Shown: positions 39,050-49,511, counted from the first letter of the stretch. The stretch: 59,104 nt of DNA from Paracoccus haematequi (GCF_900631945.1 NZ_UZWE01000039.1:1-59104), one strand, 5' to 3'. Program-made: numbers and translations. The notes: generated by a model not told the origin, from the sequence alone.

Positions 39050-39426
39050 GTGTCGCGTTCGTCGAACTTGGCTTCGATATTGTTGCCGTCAGGATCCAGC
39101 AAGAAGGCGGCGTAATAGCCGGGGTGGTAATCGCGCAGCCCCGGCGCGCCGTTGTCGGTGCCGCCCGCCTTCAGGCCTGCGGCGTAAAAGGCCTGGACCT
39201 CGGCTCGCGACCGCGCGCGGAAGGCCAGGTGGATGTGGCTGGGCGGGGTATTGGCGTCGGCCTGGTCCAGATAGAACTCGTCCAGCTCGACCCAGTCGCG
39301 CCCCGCATGGGCGTCGGCGGCCCGGCCCAAGGCTTCGAAGATCGCCAGATAAAAGCTGCTGGCCCGGTCGAAATCTGCGGCCCGCAGATGGATGTGGTCG
39401 ATCAGTTGGGTCGGTTTTCGTATCAT
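39046..39426 (-). CDS. VOC (glyoxalase-like) family protein
   Basis: The 126-residue protein has the vicinal-oxygen-chelate fold: [20 protein letters not shown] at the start, [20 protein letters not shown] in the middle and [20 protein letters not shown] at the end. His in DHIHL, His in SHIHLAF and Glu in NNIEAK are potential metal ligands. The substrate is unknown. The stop overlaps the aroA stop by 4 bases. Confidence 0.88.
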   Translation of the reverse strand: MIRKPTQLIDHIHLRAADFDRASSFYLAIFEALGRAADAHAGRDWVELDEFYLDQADANTPPSHIHLAFRARSRAEVQAFYAAGLKAGGTDNGAPGLRDYHPGYYAAFLLDPDGNNIEAKFDERDT

Positions 39427-39482
39427 CAGAGCGCCTCCGCGACGGGAACGCAGGGACGCCCTGATGGTTCACGGAACTTTTG

Positions 39483-41378
39483 TTAGACTGCGGCCTGCGG
39501 ATAGCCGACCGCGCGCAGGGCCGCGGCGATTTCGTCCAGGATCGCCGGGTCGTCGATGGTCGCCGGGGTCTTGAACGGTTCGCCATCGGCGATCTTGACC
39601 ATCGTCGCGCGCAGGATCTTGCCCGACCGGGTCTTGGGCAGGCGGTCCACCACGCAGGCGGTCTTGAAGGCGGCGACGGGGCCGATCTGGTCGCGGACCA
39701 TGCCCACCACCTCTTTCACGACCTGGGCGTCGGGCGTGTTCGTGCCTTTCTTCAGGCACAAGAGGCCCAGCGGCATCTGTCCCTTGAGGCTGTCGGCCAC
39801 GCCGATCACCGCGCATTCGGCCACGGCGGGATGGGCGGACAGAACCTCCTCCATCGCGCCGGTGGACAGGCGGTGGCCTGCGACGTTGATCACGTCGTCG
39901 GTGCGCGCCATGATGTAGAGATAGCCGTCCTGGTCGATATAGCCCGCGTCGCCGGTTTCGTAATAGCCGGGGAAATGCGACAGATAGGATTTCCTGAACC
40001 GATCCTCGGCATTCCACAGGGTCGGCAGGGTGCCGGGCGGCAGGGGCAGCTTGATCGCGACCGCGCCCAGCGTTCCGGCCGGGACCGGGTGGCCAGCCTC
40101 GTCCAGAACCTGCACGTCATAGCCCGGCAGCGCGACCGAGGGGCTGCCGTGCTTGACCGGCAGAAGCTCTATCCCGACCGGGTTGGCGACGATGGGCCAG
40201 CCGGTTTCGGTCTGCCACCAGTGGTCGATGACCGGGACGCGCAGCTTTTGCTCGGCCCATTGGATCGTGTCGGGATCGGCGCGTTCGCCCGCCAGATACA
40301 GCGTCTTGAAATGGCGCAGGTTGTAGTCCTCGATCAGCTTGCCCTCGGGATCCTCGCGGCGGATGGCGCGGATCGCGGTGGGGGCGCTGAACACGCTTTT
40401 GACGCGGTGGTTCTGGATCACCCGCCAATAGGCGGCGGCGTCGGGGGTGCCCACGGGCTTGCCCTCGAACACGATGGTGGTGGCGCCGACCGTCAGCGGG
40501 CCATAGCAGATATAGCTGTGGCCGACGACCCAGCCCACGTCCGAGGCCGCCCAGAACACGTCGCCCGCCTGAATGTCATAGACGTTCTTCATCGTCCAGG
40601 CCAGCGCGACCAGATGCCCGGCCGTATGGCGCACCACGCCTTTCGGCTGGCCCGTGGTCCCCGAGGTATAGAGGATATAGGCCGGATGGTTCCCCTCGAC
40701 CGGGACGCATTCGGCGGGCTCGACCCCATACTGGAAGCTGTGCCAGGCCACGTCGCGGCCGGGGGTCAGTTCCGCGACCTCTTGTTCCCGTTGGAAGATC
40801 ACGCAGAAATCGGGCTTGTGGGTCGCTTCCTCGATGGCGCGGTCCAAAAGCGGCTTGTAATGGACGACCCGGCCCGGCTCGACCCCGCAGGATGCCGCGA
40901 TGATCGCCTTCGGGGTGGCGTCGTTGATGCGGACCGCCAGCTCATGCGCCGCGAAGCCGCCGAACACGACCGAATGGATCGCGCCCAGCCGGGCGCAGGC
41001 CAGCATCGCCTCCAACGCCTCGGGGACCATGGGCATGTAGATGATGACCCGGTCGCCCTTCTGGATGCCCTTGGCGCGCAGCGCACCGGCAAGGCTGGCG
41101 ACCCGGTCGCGCAATTCGCGATAGGTGATGCCGCGCATCGACCGGGTGATCGGGCTGTCATGGATGATCGCCACCTGGTCGCCGCGCCCGGCCTCGACAT
41201 GCCGGTCCACCGCGTTCCAGCAGGCGTTGAGGGTGCCGTCCGCGAACCATTCCCCTGCCGGTCCCTGGTCGAAGAAGGCGCGGCTGGGCGGGCGATCCCA
41301 GTCGATCTTTCCGGCGGCCTCCATCCAGAATGCTTCGGGATCCGCCTGCCAGGCGGCATAGGTGTCGCGATACGACAT
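39483..41378 (-). CDS. prpE: Propionyl-CoA synthetase (acyl-CoA synthetase)
   Basis: This 631-residue adenylate-forming enzyme activates a short fatty acid to its CoA ester. It has YILYTSGTTGQPKGVVR (P-loop), GRADPDTIQW region, YYETGDAGYIDQDGYLYIMA and the C-terminal KTRSGKILRATM with the acetylatable Lys. The MSYRDTYAAWQADPEAFW start and HSFQYGVEPAECV fit PrpE rather than acetyl-CoA synthetase. Propionate is the likely substrate. It follows maeB on the same strand after a 235-base gap with two TTTGCAAA palindromes. Confidence 0.9.
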   Translation of the reverse strand: MSYRDTYAAWQADPEAFWMEAAGKIDWDRPPSRAFFDQGPAGEWFADGTLNACWNAVDRHVEAGRGDQVAIIHDSPITRSMRGITYRELRDRVASLAGALRAKGIQKGDRVIIYMPMVPEALEAMLACARLGAIHSVVFGGFAAHELAVRINDATPKAIIAASCGVEPGRVVHYKPLLDRAIEEATHKPDFCVIFQREQEVAELTPGRDVAWHSFQYGVEPAECVPVEGNHPAYILYTSGTTGQPKGVVRHTAGHLVALAWTMKNVYDIQAGDVFWAASDVGWVVGHSYICYGPLTVGATTIVFEGKPVGTPDAAAYWRVIQNHRVKSVFSAPTAIRAIRREDPEGKLIEDYNLRHFKTLYLAGERADPDTIQWAEQKLRVPVIDHWWQTETGWPIVANPVGIELLPVKHGSPSVALPGYDVQVLDEAGHPVPAGTLGAVAIKLPLPPGTLPTLWNAEDRFRKSYLSHFPGYYETGDAGYIDQDGYLYIMARTDDVINVAGHRLSTGAMEEVLSAHPAVAECAVIGVADSLKGQMPLGLLCLKKGTNTPDAQVVKEVVGMVRDQIGPVAAFKTACVVDRLPKTRSGKILRATMVKIADGEPFKTPATIDDPAILDEIAAALRAVGYPQAAV

Positions 41379-41494
41379 GATCGTGTCTCCTCACTCCTGC
41401 CGTTTGTTACGCAGCGGAAGGGCGCGTGCGCAACAATGTTAGCGGAGCAGGTCGGAGCCACGCGGCAAAATGTAGCAAATATATGCCGGATCCG

Positions 41495-41550
41495 TTTGCA
41501 AACTAAAAACGCCTGCAAAACGGGTCATGCGGGGTTGCTGACTTTGCAAA
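41495..41550. promoter_or_regulatory. Two TTTGCAAA palindromes upstream of prpE
   Basis: TTTGCAAA occurs at 41495-41502 and 41543-41550; GCAAA halves occur at 41465 and 41475 also. ScfR-family regulators (PccR in Rhodobacter sphaeroides) bind paired TTTGCAAA boxes and control propionyl-CoA use. Here the two boxes are 40 bases apart instead of the reported 4, so the match is partial. The prpE promoter is expected in this gap (41379-41613). No gene is visible in it. Confidence 0.5.
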
Positions 41551-41557
41551 TGCCAGC

Positions 41558-41574
41558 CGCGCTAAGCCAGCGCG
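41558..41574 (-). terminator. Possible maeB terminator hairpin
   Basis: CGCGCT-AAGCC-AGCGCG forms a 6-base perfect stem 40 bases after the maeB stop. No T-tract follows, so it is a weak call. Confidence 0.35.
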
Positions 41575-41613
41575 CCGGACGATCATCAGCCGAATCGCCC
41601 GGCGCTGTCAGTC

Positions 41614-43893
41614 TCAACTGTAATGGGCGACCGGGGTTCCGGCCAAGGCGCTCATGTTCAGCAGGCCGCGTGCGGTGATCGAAGGCGTGACGATATGCGC
41701 GCGGTTGCCCATGCCCATCAGGATCGGTCCGACCTCCAGCCCGTTGGCGCGCATCTTCAGGGCGTTGCGCACGCCGGACGCCGCATCGGTGCCGGGGAAG
41801 ACCAGCACGTTCGCCACCCCTTCCAGCCGGGATTTCGGGAAGATCCGCTCTCTCAGGTCGGGATCCAGGGCCGCATCGACATGCATTTCGCCGTCGTACA
41901 TGAAATCGGGCTGCCGCGCGTCCAGCAGCGCCAGGGCCTCGCGCATCTTGCGGCCGGTATAGCTGTCCATGTTGCCGAACTGCGAATGGCAGCACAGCGC
42001 GATCTTGGGCGTCAGGCCGAAGCGGCGGACGTGGCGCGCGGCGCCCACGACTGTCTCCATGACCTGCATCGGCGTCGGATCGTCGTGGCATTGCGTGTCG
42101 GCGATGAACAGCGGCCCGTCTTCCAGGATGATCATCGACAGCGCGCCGACCGGCGACAATCCGTCGCGGGCCAGGATTTCCCGGATATAGCGCAGGTGCC
42201 AGGTATACTGGCCGAAGGTGCCGCAGATCAGGCTGTCGGCTTCGCCCCGATGGACCATGACGGCGCCGATGGCGGTGGTGTTGGTGCGCATGATCGCGCG
42301 GGCGATGTCGGGGCTGACGCCGCGCCGCGCCATCAACTGGTGATAGGTTTCCCAGTAATCGCGATAGCGGGGGTCGTTCTCGGGGTTCACGATCTCGAAA
42401 TCGCGTTCGGGACGGATCGGCAGGCCCGCGCGTTCGCAGCGGGTGGCGACGACCTCGGGGCGGCCGATCAGGATCGGCACGTCGGTCGTTTCCTCCAGCA
42501 TGGCGTTGGCGGCGCGCAGCACGCGTTCATCCTCGCCCTCGGCGAAGACGATGCGGCGGTCGGCGGCGCGCGAGGCCTCGAAGACGGGGCGCATGATCAG
42601 GGCCGAGCGGAAGACCGAGCTGTCCAGCTTGCGCTTGTAGGCGTCCAGGTCGTCCAGCGGCCGGGTGGCGACCCCGGTTTCCATCGCGGCGCGCGCCACG
42701 GCGGAACTGACGATGCCGACCAGGCGTGGATCGAAGGGTTTCGGGATCAGGTAGTCGGCGCCGAAGGTCAGCGTCTCGCCGCGATAGGCGGCGGCGGCCT
42801 CGGCCGCGGTGGTGGTCCGGGCCAGCTTGGCGATTCCGTCGATGCAGGCCAGCTCCATTTCCGCGTTGATGGTGGTTGCGCCCACGTCCAGCGCGCCGCG
42901 GAAGATGAAGGGGAAACACAGGACGTTGTTGACCTGGTTGGGGAAATCGCTGCGCCCGGTGGCGATGATCGCATCCGGGGCCACGGCGCGGGCGTCGTCG
43001 GGCAGGATTTCCGGCGTCGGGTTCGCCAGCGCGAAGATGATCGGGCGACGGGTCATCTTCGCCACCATCTCGGGTTTCAGGACGCCGGGGCCGGACAGGC
43101 CCAGGAACAGGTCGGCGCCCTCGATCACCTCGGCCAGGGTGCGGGCCGTGCTGTTCTGGGCGAAGGCGGCCTTCTGGGCAGTCATGTCCTCGACCCGGCC
43201 CTTGTAGACCAGGCCGTGGATGTCGCACAGCCAGACGTTCTCGCGCTTGACGCCCAGCTTCAGCAGCATGTTGAGGCAGGCGATCCCCGCCGCCCCGCCG
43301 CCGGTCGAGACGACCTTGATATCCTCGAACCGCTTGCCCGCGACATGCAGGGCGTTGGTGGCGGCGGCGCCGACGACGATGGCGGTACCGTGCTGGTCGT
43401 CGTGAAAGACCGGGATGTTCATCCGCTCGCGGCACAGCTTTTCGACGATGAAGCAGTCGGGCGCCTTGATATCCTCAAGGTTCACCGCGCCGAAGGTGGG
43501 TTCCAGCGCGCAGACGATCTCGGCCAGCTTTTCGGGGTCGGATTCATTCACCTCGATGTCGAAGCAGTCGATATTGGCGAATTTCTTGAACAGGACGGCC
43601 TTGCCTTCCATCACCGGCTTGGACGCTGCCGCGCCGATATTGCCCAGGCCCAGGACCGCCGTGCCGTTCGACACCACCGCGACCAGGTTCGCGCGCGAGG
43701 TATAGCGGCTGGCCGTGGCGGGATCGGCCTTGATCTCCAGGCAGGCCTCGGCCACGCCGGGGGAATAGGCGCGGGACAGGTCGCGGCCGTTCGCCAGGGG
43801 CTTGGTGGCGCGGATCTCCAGCTTACCGGGACGCGGGAATTCGTGATAATCCAGTGCCTCTTGCCGGGCGTTGTCCTGCCTGCGTTCGTCCAT
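41614..43893 (-). CDS. maeB: NADP-dependent malic enzyme with phosphotransacetylase-like C-terminal domain
   Basis: MaeB decarboxylates malate to pyruvate and makes NADPH. The 759-residue protein has the malic-enzyme half at residues 1-430 ([55 protein letters not shown]) and a PTA-like half after about 440, with [19 protein letters not shown] and [12 protein letters not shown]. The PTA-like half usually has no phosphotransacetylase activity and serves as a regulatory module in this family. Length matches the hybrid form. It is divergent from cdd. Confidence 0.95.
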   Translation of the reverse strand: MDERRQDNARQEALDYHEFPRPGKLEIRATKPLANGRDLSRAYSPGVAEACLEIKADPATASRYTSRANLVAVVSNGTAVLGLGNIGAAASKPVMEGKAVLFKKFANIDCFDIEVNESDPEKLAEIVCALEPTFGAVNLEDIKAPDCFIVEKLCRERMNIPVFHDDQHGTAIVVGAAATNALHVAGKRFEDIKVVSTGGGAAGIACLNMLLKLGVKRENVWLCDIHGLVYKGRVEDMTAQKAAFAQNSTARTLAEVIEGADLFLGLSGPGVLKPEMVAKMTRRPIIFALANPTPEILPDDARAVAPDAIIATGRSDFPNQVNNVLCFPFIFRGALDVGATTINAEMELACIDGIAKLARTTTAAEAAAAYRGETLTFGADYLIPKPFDPRLVGIVSSAVARAAMETGVATRPLDDLDAYKRKLDSSVFRSALIMRPVFEASRAADRRIVFAEGEDERVLRAANAMLEETTDVPILIGRPEVVATRCERAGLPIRPERDFEIVNPENDPRYRDYWETYHQLMARRGVSPDIARAIMRTNTTAIGAVMVHRGEADSLICGTFGQYTWHLRYIREILARDGLSPVGALSMIILEDGPLFIADTQCHDDPTPMQVMETVVGAARHVRRFGLTPKIALCCHSQFGNMDSYTGRKMREALALLDARQPDFMYDGEMHVDAALDPDLRERIFPKSRLEGVANVLVFPGTDAASGVRNALKMRANGLEVGPILMGMGNRAHIVTPSITARGLLNMSALAGTPVAHYS

Positions 43894-44017
43894 CTCGGCC
43901 CCCTTGGTCGCAAATTAGTTGAGCGTTAAACCATTTCTGGAACGGGGAACAGGCGGCTTCGTCTTGCGTTAGCGGAAACCCTGCGCAAAACTGCGCAACG
44001 AATGGTGAGGATGCCCC

Positions 44018-44413
44018 ATGTCGCTGTTGGATGCCGCGCGCGCGGTCCGGGAAATGGCCTATGTGCCCTATTCGCGCTTCAAGGTCGGCGCGGCCATCCG
44101 GGGCAGGTCGGGCGCGATCTATCGCGGCTGCAATGTCGAGAACGTCGCCTATCCCGAAGGCACCTGCGCCGAGGCCGGGGCCATCGCAGCGATGGTCGCC
44201 GCCGGAGAGACGGAGCTGATCGAGGTCGCGGTGATCGCCGACAGCCCGTCGCCCGTGCCGCCCTGCGGCGGCTGTCGTCAGAAGCTGGCCGAATTTGCCC
44301 GTGCCGACACCCCGGTCCTGCTGGCCACGACCGAGGGCGCGACGCTGGCGACCACGGTGGGCGAACTGCTGCCGGGCCGGTTCGACGCCGGGCACATGGC
44401 CAGGGCGGAATGA
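44018..44413 (+). CDS. cdd: Cytidine deaminase
   Basis: Cdd turns cytidine and deoxycytidine into uridine forms. The 131-residue protein is the small homotetrameric type: zinc ligands Cys50 (with catalytic Glu52 in TCAEAGA), Cys83 and Cys86 (PCGGC). SRFKVGAAI is near the N-terminus and NVENVAYPEGT before the active site. It heads the nucleoside salvage operon, overlapping deoA by 4 bases. Confidence 0.96.
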   Translation: MSLLDAARAVREMAYVPYSRFKVGAAIRGRSGAIYRGCNVENVAYPEGTCAEAGAIAAMVAAGETELIEVAVIADSPSPVPPCGGCRQKLAEFARADTPVLLATTEGATLATTVGELLPGRFDAGHMARAE

Positions 44414-45693
44414 CCGACCCGCGCCCCGTCATCGCCGCGATCCGCGATGGCCGCGGCCTGGACGGGCCGGGCGCGGCGCTGATCGCGCAGGGCCTGGCGA
44501 ACGGGTCGATCAGCGACGCGCAGGCGGGGGCCTTTGCGATGGCGGTGCTGCTGAAGGGCACGGGCGTCCAGGGGCGCGTGGCGCTGACGCGGGCGATGCG
44601 CGATTCGGGTCATGTGCTGCACTGGGATCTGCCGGGGCCGGTGGTGGACAAGCATTCGACCGGCGGCATCGGCGACGCGGTCAGCCTGGTCCTGGCGCCC
44701 CTGCTGGCGGCGCGGGGGATGTTCGTGCCGATGATCTCGGGGCGCGGCCTGGGCCATACCGGCGGCACGCTGGACAAGCTTGAGGCGATCCCCGGTTATC
44801 GTTGCGACCAGTCCGAGGACGATTTCCGGCGCATCACCCGCAGCGTCGGCTGCGCCATCGTGGCCGCCAGCGGCGATTTCGCGCCTGCCGACCGCAGGCT
44901 GTATGCGATCCGCGACGAATCCGCGACGGTGGAATCGATCGACCTGATCACCGCGTCCATTCTGTCCAAGAAGCTGGCGGCGGGATTGCAGGCGCTTGTG
45001 CTGGACGTGAAGGCGGGATCGGGGGCATTCCTGCGCAAGGCCGAATCGTCGCAGCGGCTGGCGCAGGCCTTGGTGGAAACCGCCAACGGCGCCGGTTGCG
45101 CGACATCGGCGCTGATCACCGACATGGACCAGCCGCTGGCCCGCAGCGCCGGTAACGCGCTGGAAGTGGCCGAGGCGATCCGCGTCTTGCGGGGCGAGCC
45201 CGGCGCGCTGCGCGACCTGACGTTGGCCTTGGGGTCCGAAGTCCTGCGGCTAGTGGGGCAGGGGGATGCCGGGCTGGCCGACCTGCTGGACGTCTGCGCT
45301 GCGGCGGAAATCTTTGGCCGCATGGTCGCGGCCCAGGGTGGGCCCGCCGACCTGCTGGACCGCCCCGATGCCCACCTGCCGCCTGCGCCGGTGATCCGCC
45401 CGGTTCCCACGCCCGAGGGCAAGGTGGCGCAGATCGACGTGACCGCCCTGGGCCATGCGGTCGTGGCGCTTGGCGGCGGCCGCGTCCGCGCGGGCGAGGC
45501 GATCGACCCACGCGTCGGCCTGTCCATGCTGGCCAAGCTGGGCGAGGAGGTCGGCCCCGGTCGCCCCCTGGCCCTGGTCCACGCCGCCGACGACACCGCG
45601 GCCGAGGTCGCCATCGCCGCCGTCGCCGCCGCCTATCGCCTGGGAGAGGGCGCGGAACCCGGCCCCCTGGTGCGCGAACGGATCGCGCCGTGA
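44410..45693 (+). CDS. deoA: Thymidine/pyrimidine-nucleoside phosphorylase
   Basis: DeoA splits thymidine or pyrimidine nucleosides to a free base and a sugar 1-phosphate. The 427-residue protein has DKHSTGGIGDAVSLVLAP (phosphate loop), SGRGLGHTGGTLDKLEAIPG, KKLAAGLQALVLDVKAGSGA and the C-terminal PYNP-type domain (DPRVGLSMLAKLG). It begins with ATGA overlapping cdd and ends overlapping deoB by 4 bases. Whether thymidine alone or other pyrimidines are used cannot be read. Confidence 0.95.
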   Translation: MTDPRPVIAAIRDGRGLDGPGAALIAQGLANGSISDAQAGAFAMAVLLKGTGVQGRVALTRAMRDSGHVLHWDLPGPVVDKHSTGGIGDAVSLVLAPLLAARGMFVPMISGRGLGHTGGTLDKLEAIPGYRCDQSEDDFRRITRSVGCAIVAASGDFAPADRRLYAIRDESATVESIDLITASILSKKLAAGLQALVLDVKAGSGAFLRKAESSQRLAQALVETANGAGCATSALITDMDQPLARSAGNALEVAEAIRVLRGEPGALRDLTLALGSEVLRLVGQGDAGLADLLDVCAAAEIFGRMVAAQGGPADLLDRPDAHLPPAPVIRPVPTPEGKVAQIDVTALGHAVVALGGGRVRAGEAIDPRVGLSMLAKLGEEVGPGRPLALVHAADDTAAEVAIAAVAAAYRLGEGAEPGPLVRERIAP

Positions 45694-46877
45694 CGGATTG
45701 CCGCGCCTTCCTGATCGTCATGGACAGTGTCGGCATCGGCGGCGCGCCGGATGCCGACCAGTTCTTCAACGGCAATCGCCCCGATACCGGCGCCAATACC
45801 GTGGGCCATATCGCCCAGGCACGACCGCTGCACATGCCGGTCCTTGCGCGGCTGGGCCTCGGCGCGGCGGTGCGGCTGGCATCCGGGCAGGACGCGCCCG
45901 GCCTGATGAGTCCACCGCAAGGCCTGTGGGGGGGCGCGACCCAGATCTCTCGCGGCAAGGATACCCCGTCGGGACATTGGGAAATCGCGGGCGTGCCGGT
46001 GCCCTGGGACTGGCACTATTTCCCCGACACCGCCCCGGCCTTTCCGCCCGAGGTGACCGCGCGGATCTGCGACCTTGCGGGGACCCAGGGGATCCTTGCC
46101 AACTGCCACGCCTCGGGCACCCAGGTGATCGAGGATTTCGGGACCGACCATATCCGCACCGGCTGGCCGATCTGCTATACCTCGGTCGACAGCGTGTTGC
46201 AGATTGCCGCGCATGAAGAGCATTTCGGCCTGGATCGGCTGATTGCGCTGTGCCAGTCGCTGGCGCCGATGCTGCACGCGATGCGCGTCGGCCGGGTGAT
46301 CGCCCGGCCCTTCCTGGGCGAAGCACCGGGCGAGTTCCGCCGCACCGGCAACCGCCGCGACTTCGCCATCGCCCCGCCGGGGCGCACGATCCTGGACATC
46401 GCCCAGAATGGCGGTCGCGTGACCCATGCCATCGGCAAGATCGGCGACATCTTCAGCCATCGCGGCATTTCTCATCTGCACAAGGGCAAGTCCGACGCCG
46501 ACTTGGCGGATCACCTGATCCGCCTGGGGTCCGAGGCCGAACCCGGCAGCCTGACCTTCGCCAATTTCGTCGAATTCGACACGAATTTCGGCCACCGCCG
46601 CGACCTTCCCGGCTATGCCGCGCAGCTGGAGTGGTTCGACGGAATCGCGGGCCGGTTCCTGGACACGCTGCGCCCCGGCGATCTGGCGATTTTCACCGCC
46701 GATCACGGCAACGACCCGTCCTGGCACGGCACCGACCATACCCGCGAACGGGTGGCGGTGCTGGGTCACGGGGTTGGGACGCGCGCCATCGGGCTGGTGG
46801 GGTTCAGCGACATCGGCGCCTCGGTCCTGGCGCATCTGGGCCTGCCCGCGCCCGATCATGGAAGGTCGTTCCTGTGA
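45690..46877 (+). CDS. deoB: Phosphopentomutase
   Basis: DeoB converts (deoxy)ribose 1-phosphate to the 5-phosphate. The 395-residue alkaline-phosphatase-fold protein begins LIVMDSVGIGGAPDADQF, with the metal Asp and the catalytic Thr in DTGANTVGH. Further metal sites are FTADHGNDPSWHGTDHTRER. It starts with GTG overlapping the deoA stop and overlaps add by 4 bases. Confidence 0.96.
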   Translation: MTDCRAFLIVMDSVGIGGAPDADQFFNGNRPDTGANTVGHIAQARPLHMPVLARLGLGAAVRLASGQDAPGLMSPPQGLWGGATQISRGKDTPSGHWEIAGVPVPWDWHYFPDTAPAFPPEVTARICDLAGTQGILANCHASGTQVIEDFGTDHIRTGWPICYTSVDSVLQIAAHEEHFGLDRLIALCQSLAPMLHAMRVGRVIARPFLGEAPGEFRRTGNRRDFAIAPPGRTILDIAQNGGRVTHAIGKIGDIFSHRGISHLHKGKSDADLADHLIRLGSEAEPGSLTFANFVEFDTNFGHRRDLPGYAAQLEWFDGIAGRFLDTLRPGDLAIFTADHGNDPSWHGTDHTRERVAVLGHGVGTRAIGLVGFSDIGASVLAHLGLPAPDHGRSFL

Positions 46878-47833
46878 AGAAGATCGAACTGCACCTGCAT
46901 CTGGAAGGCGCAGCGCCGCCCGGCTTCATCCGGGGGCTTGCCAATGAAAAAGGCGCCGACCTAAGCGGCGTGTTCGACCCGCAGGGCCATTATGCCTATG
47001 ACGGCTTCGACGGTTTCCTGCGCTGCTACGAGGCCGCGACCAGCGTCCTGCAAACCCCACGGGACTACGCCCGCCTGCTGGCCGAGGTGCTGGAACGCAG
47101 CGCCGAACAGGGCGTCATCTATACCGAACTGTTCGTGTCCCCCGAATTCTGCGGTGGGGCCGACCTGTCCGCTTGGCGCGACTATCTGGCGGCGATGACC
47201 GAGATCGCCGACAAGGCCCGCGCGGACGGCATCGACAGCCGCGCGATCCTGACCGCGATCCGCCATTTCGGCCCCGACCACGCCCGCAAGACCGCGATCT
47301 GCGCGGCGGAAACGGCGGGCGGCTGGGTCGCGGGCTTCGGCATGGGCGGGGCGGAAAGCGTCGGCCGGGCTACGGATTACGCCTGGTCCTTCGACTGCGC
47401 GAAGGAGGCGGGGCTGGGCCTGACCTGCCACGCAGGCGAATGGGGCGGGCCGGACAGCATCCGCGACGCCCTTGCGCTCGGCTGCACGCGCATCGGCCAC
47501 GGCGTCCGCGCCATCGAGGACGCAGCCCTGATCCGCGTCTTGGCCGACACGGCGGTGACGCTGGAGGTCTGCCCCGCATCCAACGTCGCGCTTGGCGTCT
47601 TTCCGTCATGGCCCGCCCATCCCATTGCCCGGCTGGCCGATGCGGGGGTGCGCGTCACCGTCTCGACCGACGATCCGCCGTTTTTTCACACGACGATGCG
47701 TCACGAATACGACCGTCTTGCCGATGCCTTCGGTTGGGGCGATACGGAGTTCGCGCAGATCAACCGCTGGGCCGCCGAGGCCGCCTTTTGCGATCCTGCC
47801 ACCCGCGACCGGCTTTTGAAGGAGTTTCCGTGA
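46874..47833 (+). CDS. add: Adenosine deaminase
   Basis: Add turns adenosine to inosine. The 319-residue protein has the zinc pair His7 and His9 ([11 protein letters not shown]), a zinc/substrate segment [20 protein letters not shown], and the active-site [12 protein letters not shown] near the C-terminus. Start is GTG 46874, overlapping deoB by 4 bases; upp follows with another GTGA overlap. It is the purine branch of the operon. Confidence 0.95.
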   Translation: MKKIELHLHLEGAAPPGFIRGLANEKGADLSGVFDPQGHYAYDGFDGFLRCYEAATSVLQTPRDYARLLAEVLERSAEQGVIYTELFVSPEFCGGADLSAWRDYLAAMTEIADKARADGIDSRAILTAIRHFGPDHARKTAICAAETAGGWVAGFGMGGAESVGRATDYAWSFDCAKEAGLGLTCHAGEWGGPDSIRDALALGCTRIGHGVRAIEDAALIRVLADTAVTLEVCPASNVALGVFPSWPAHPIARLADAGVRVTVSTDDPPFFHTTMRHEYDRLADAFGWGDTEFAQINRWAAEAAFCDPATRDRLLKEFP

Positions 47834-48462
47834 CCCAGCACCTGACCGTCATCGATCACCCGCTGGTCCAGCACAAGCTGACGATCATGCGCCAGAAGGA
47901 CGTATCGACCGCGGGCTTCCGCCGCCTGCTGCGCGAAATCAGCCTGCTGCTGGCATACGAGGTGACGCGCGAACTGGAACTAACCACCACGCGGATCGAA
48001 ACCCCCCTGTGCGAGATGGACGCCCCCACGCTGGAAGGCAAGAAGCTGGCGCTGATCTCGATCCTGCGGGCGGGGAATGGGCTTCTGGACGGGATTCTTG
48101 AGATGATTCCCGGCGCGCGGGTGGGCTTCGTGGGTCTGTACCGCGACCCTGAAACGCTGATGCCGGTCGAATATTACTGCAAGGTTCCCAAGGAACTGGA
48201 CGTGCGACTGACGATCGTCGTGGATCCTATGCTGGCGACCGGCAATTCGTCCGTCGCGGCCATCGACATGCTGAAGGCGCGGGGCGCCACGAACCTGCGG
48301 TTCCTGTGCCTGCTGGCCGCGCCCGAAGGGGTGGAGCGGATGCGCCAGGCCCATCCCGACGTGCCGATCTTCACCGCGTCTCTGGACGAACGGCTGGACG
48401 ATCACGGCTATATCGTACCGGGCCTTGGCGATGCGGGCGACCGGATGTTCGGCACGAAATAG
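47830..48462 (+). CDS. upp: Uracil phosphoribosyltransferase
   Basis: Upp makes UMP from uracil and PRPP. The 210-residue protein starts [20 protein letters not shown] and has [14 protein letters not shown] and the PRPP loop [15 protein letters not shown], with [11 protein letters not shown] at the C-terminus. Start is GTG 47830, overlapping add by 4 bases. It is the last gene of cdd-deoA-deoB-add-upp and uses the uracil released by the phosphorylase. Confidence 0.97.
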   Translation: MTQHLTVIDHPLVQHKLTIMRQKDVSTAGFRRLLREISLLLAYEVTRELELTTTRIETPLCEMDAPTLEGKKLALISILRAGNGLLDGILEMIPGARVGFVGLYRDPETLMPVEYYCKVPKELDVRLTIVVDPMLATGNSSVAAIDMLKARGATNLRFLCLLAAPEGVERMRQAHPDVPIFTASLDERLDDHGYIVPGLGDAGDRMFGTK

Positions 48463-48529
48463 CCGCGTTAACCCTCGGTTCACGCAATGTGCCTATCCCT
48501 GATTCAGGAAGTCGAATCGCGGGTGGCTG

Positions 48530-49495
48530 ATGCGGGTGTTGATCTGGGTGGTAATGGTGCTTCTGCTGCCGGGACGTGTCATGGCCGCGCCCGATCCGCC
48601 CCCGCCCGGAGATTATCCGGGCGCGCAATATATCGACCGAACCGGCTGCGTCTTTGTCCGGGACGGCAAGGACTGGACGCCCCGGCGCGACAAGCAGGGC
48701 GCGTCCATCTGCGGCTTCCCGCCCAGCCAGCCCGCGCTGTCGGACACGGCATTGCGAGAGCCTGTTTCGCCCGAAGAAGCCCTGGCCGAAGTCCTGGCCC
48801 AAGGCTTGAGGTCCGGCGATCTCGTCACCGATGCACCGATGGCTCCCTTGGCCGACATTGCCCCCGATTCGGGCCAGGCGGCGCTGGACGCGACCTTGCA
48901 GAACCAGATCGACACCGAGGCCAGGCTTCGCAGCGCCATGACCGGAAAGGCGCCCGACGGGCTTTGCGCGCGGCTGGGCTATCGTCCGGCCAGCGACGCA
49001 ACGCCGATCATCGGCGGTGATGTGACCCAGGGCCTGTGCCCCGGCATGACCGCGCCCCAGCCCTTGCCGCAGATCACTGCGCGTGCCGCATCCACCTTGG
49101 CGGAACCGGCGACGGCGGCTGACCCGCAGGCCCCCGCGGCCGAGTCGCCCCCTGCTTCCAAGCCCGTGCATCGGGCCGAACGGGCAGCCAGGCCCGCCTC
49201 GGTCGTCGCCCGCAGGCCCGCCGCGGCATCCCCGGCCGAAAAGCCGAACCCCGTCGAGATGATCCCCGCCAATGCCCGCTATGTCGAGATCGGCATCTAT
49301 GCCGACCCGGCGAACGCCCTGGCGGCGCTGCGGCGCCTGTCCGGCCTGGGCTATCGCACGGCGCAACGCGATCAGAAACTGGGGGACAAGCTGGGCAAGG
49401 CGATTCTCGCGGGGCCGTTCGCGGACCGGCAGGCACTGGTCGCGGCGCTCGCGCGGCTGCGGGCCAACGGTTATCCCCGCGCGGTGGCGCGCTGA
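48530..49495 (+). CDS. SPOR-domain periplasmic protein
   Basis: The 321-residue protein has a signal peptide (residues 1-19), a region with Cys residues (TGCVFVRDGKDW, SICGFP), a Pro/Ala-rich linker at about residues 175-240, and a C-terminal SPOR domain (RYVEIGIYADPANALAALRR, GKAILAGPFADRQALVAALA). SPOR domains bind denuded glycan of peptidoglycan and direct proteins to the division septum. The enzyme-like half is not recognised. It follows upp by 67 bases. Confidence 0.85.
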   Translation: MRVLIWVVMVLLLPGRVMAAPDPPPPGDYPGAQYIDRTGCVFVRDGKDWTPRRDKQGASICGFPPSQPALSDTALREPVSPEEALAEVLAQGLRSGDLVTDAPMAPLADIAPDSGQAALDATLQNQIDTEARLRSAMTGKAPDGLCARLGYRPASDATPIIGGDVTQGLCPGMTAPQPLPQITARAASTLAEPATAADPQAPAAESPPASKPVHRAERAARPASVVARRPAAASPAEKPNPVEMIPANARYVEIGIYADPANALAALRRLSGLGYRTAQRDQKLGDKLGKAILAGPFADRQALVAALARLRANGYPRAVAR

Positions 49496-49511
49496 TCGGC
49501 AGACATGCGAA

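Noticed and set aside
41623..43929. 768-codon plus-strand frame
   Set aside because: It is antisense to maeB, which has clear malic-enzyme and PTA motifs; composition is of shadow type.
43894..44017. GTTGAGCGTTAAAC before maeB as a fourth LacI-type site
   Set aside because: The arms are shifted by one base from the edd/zwf sites and the CG centre is off, so the match is not convincing.
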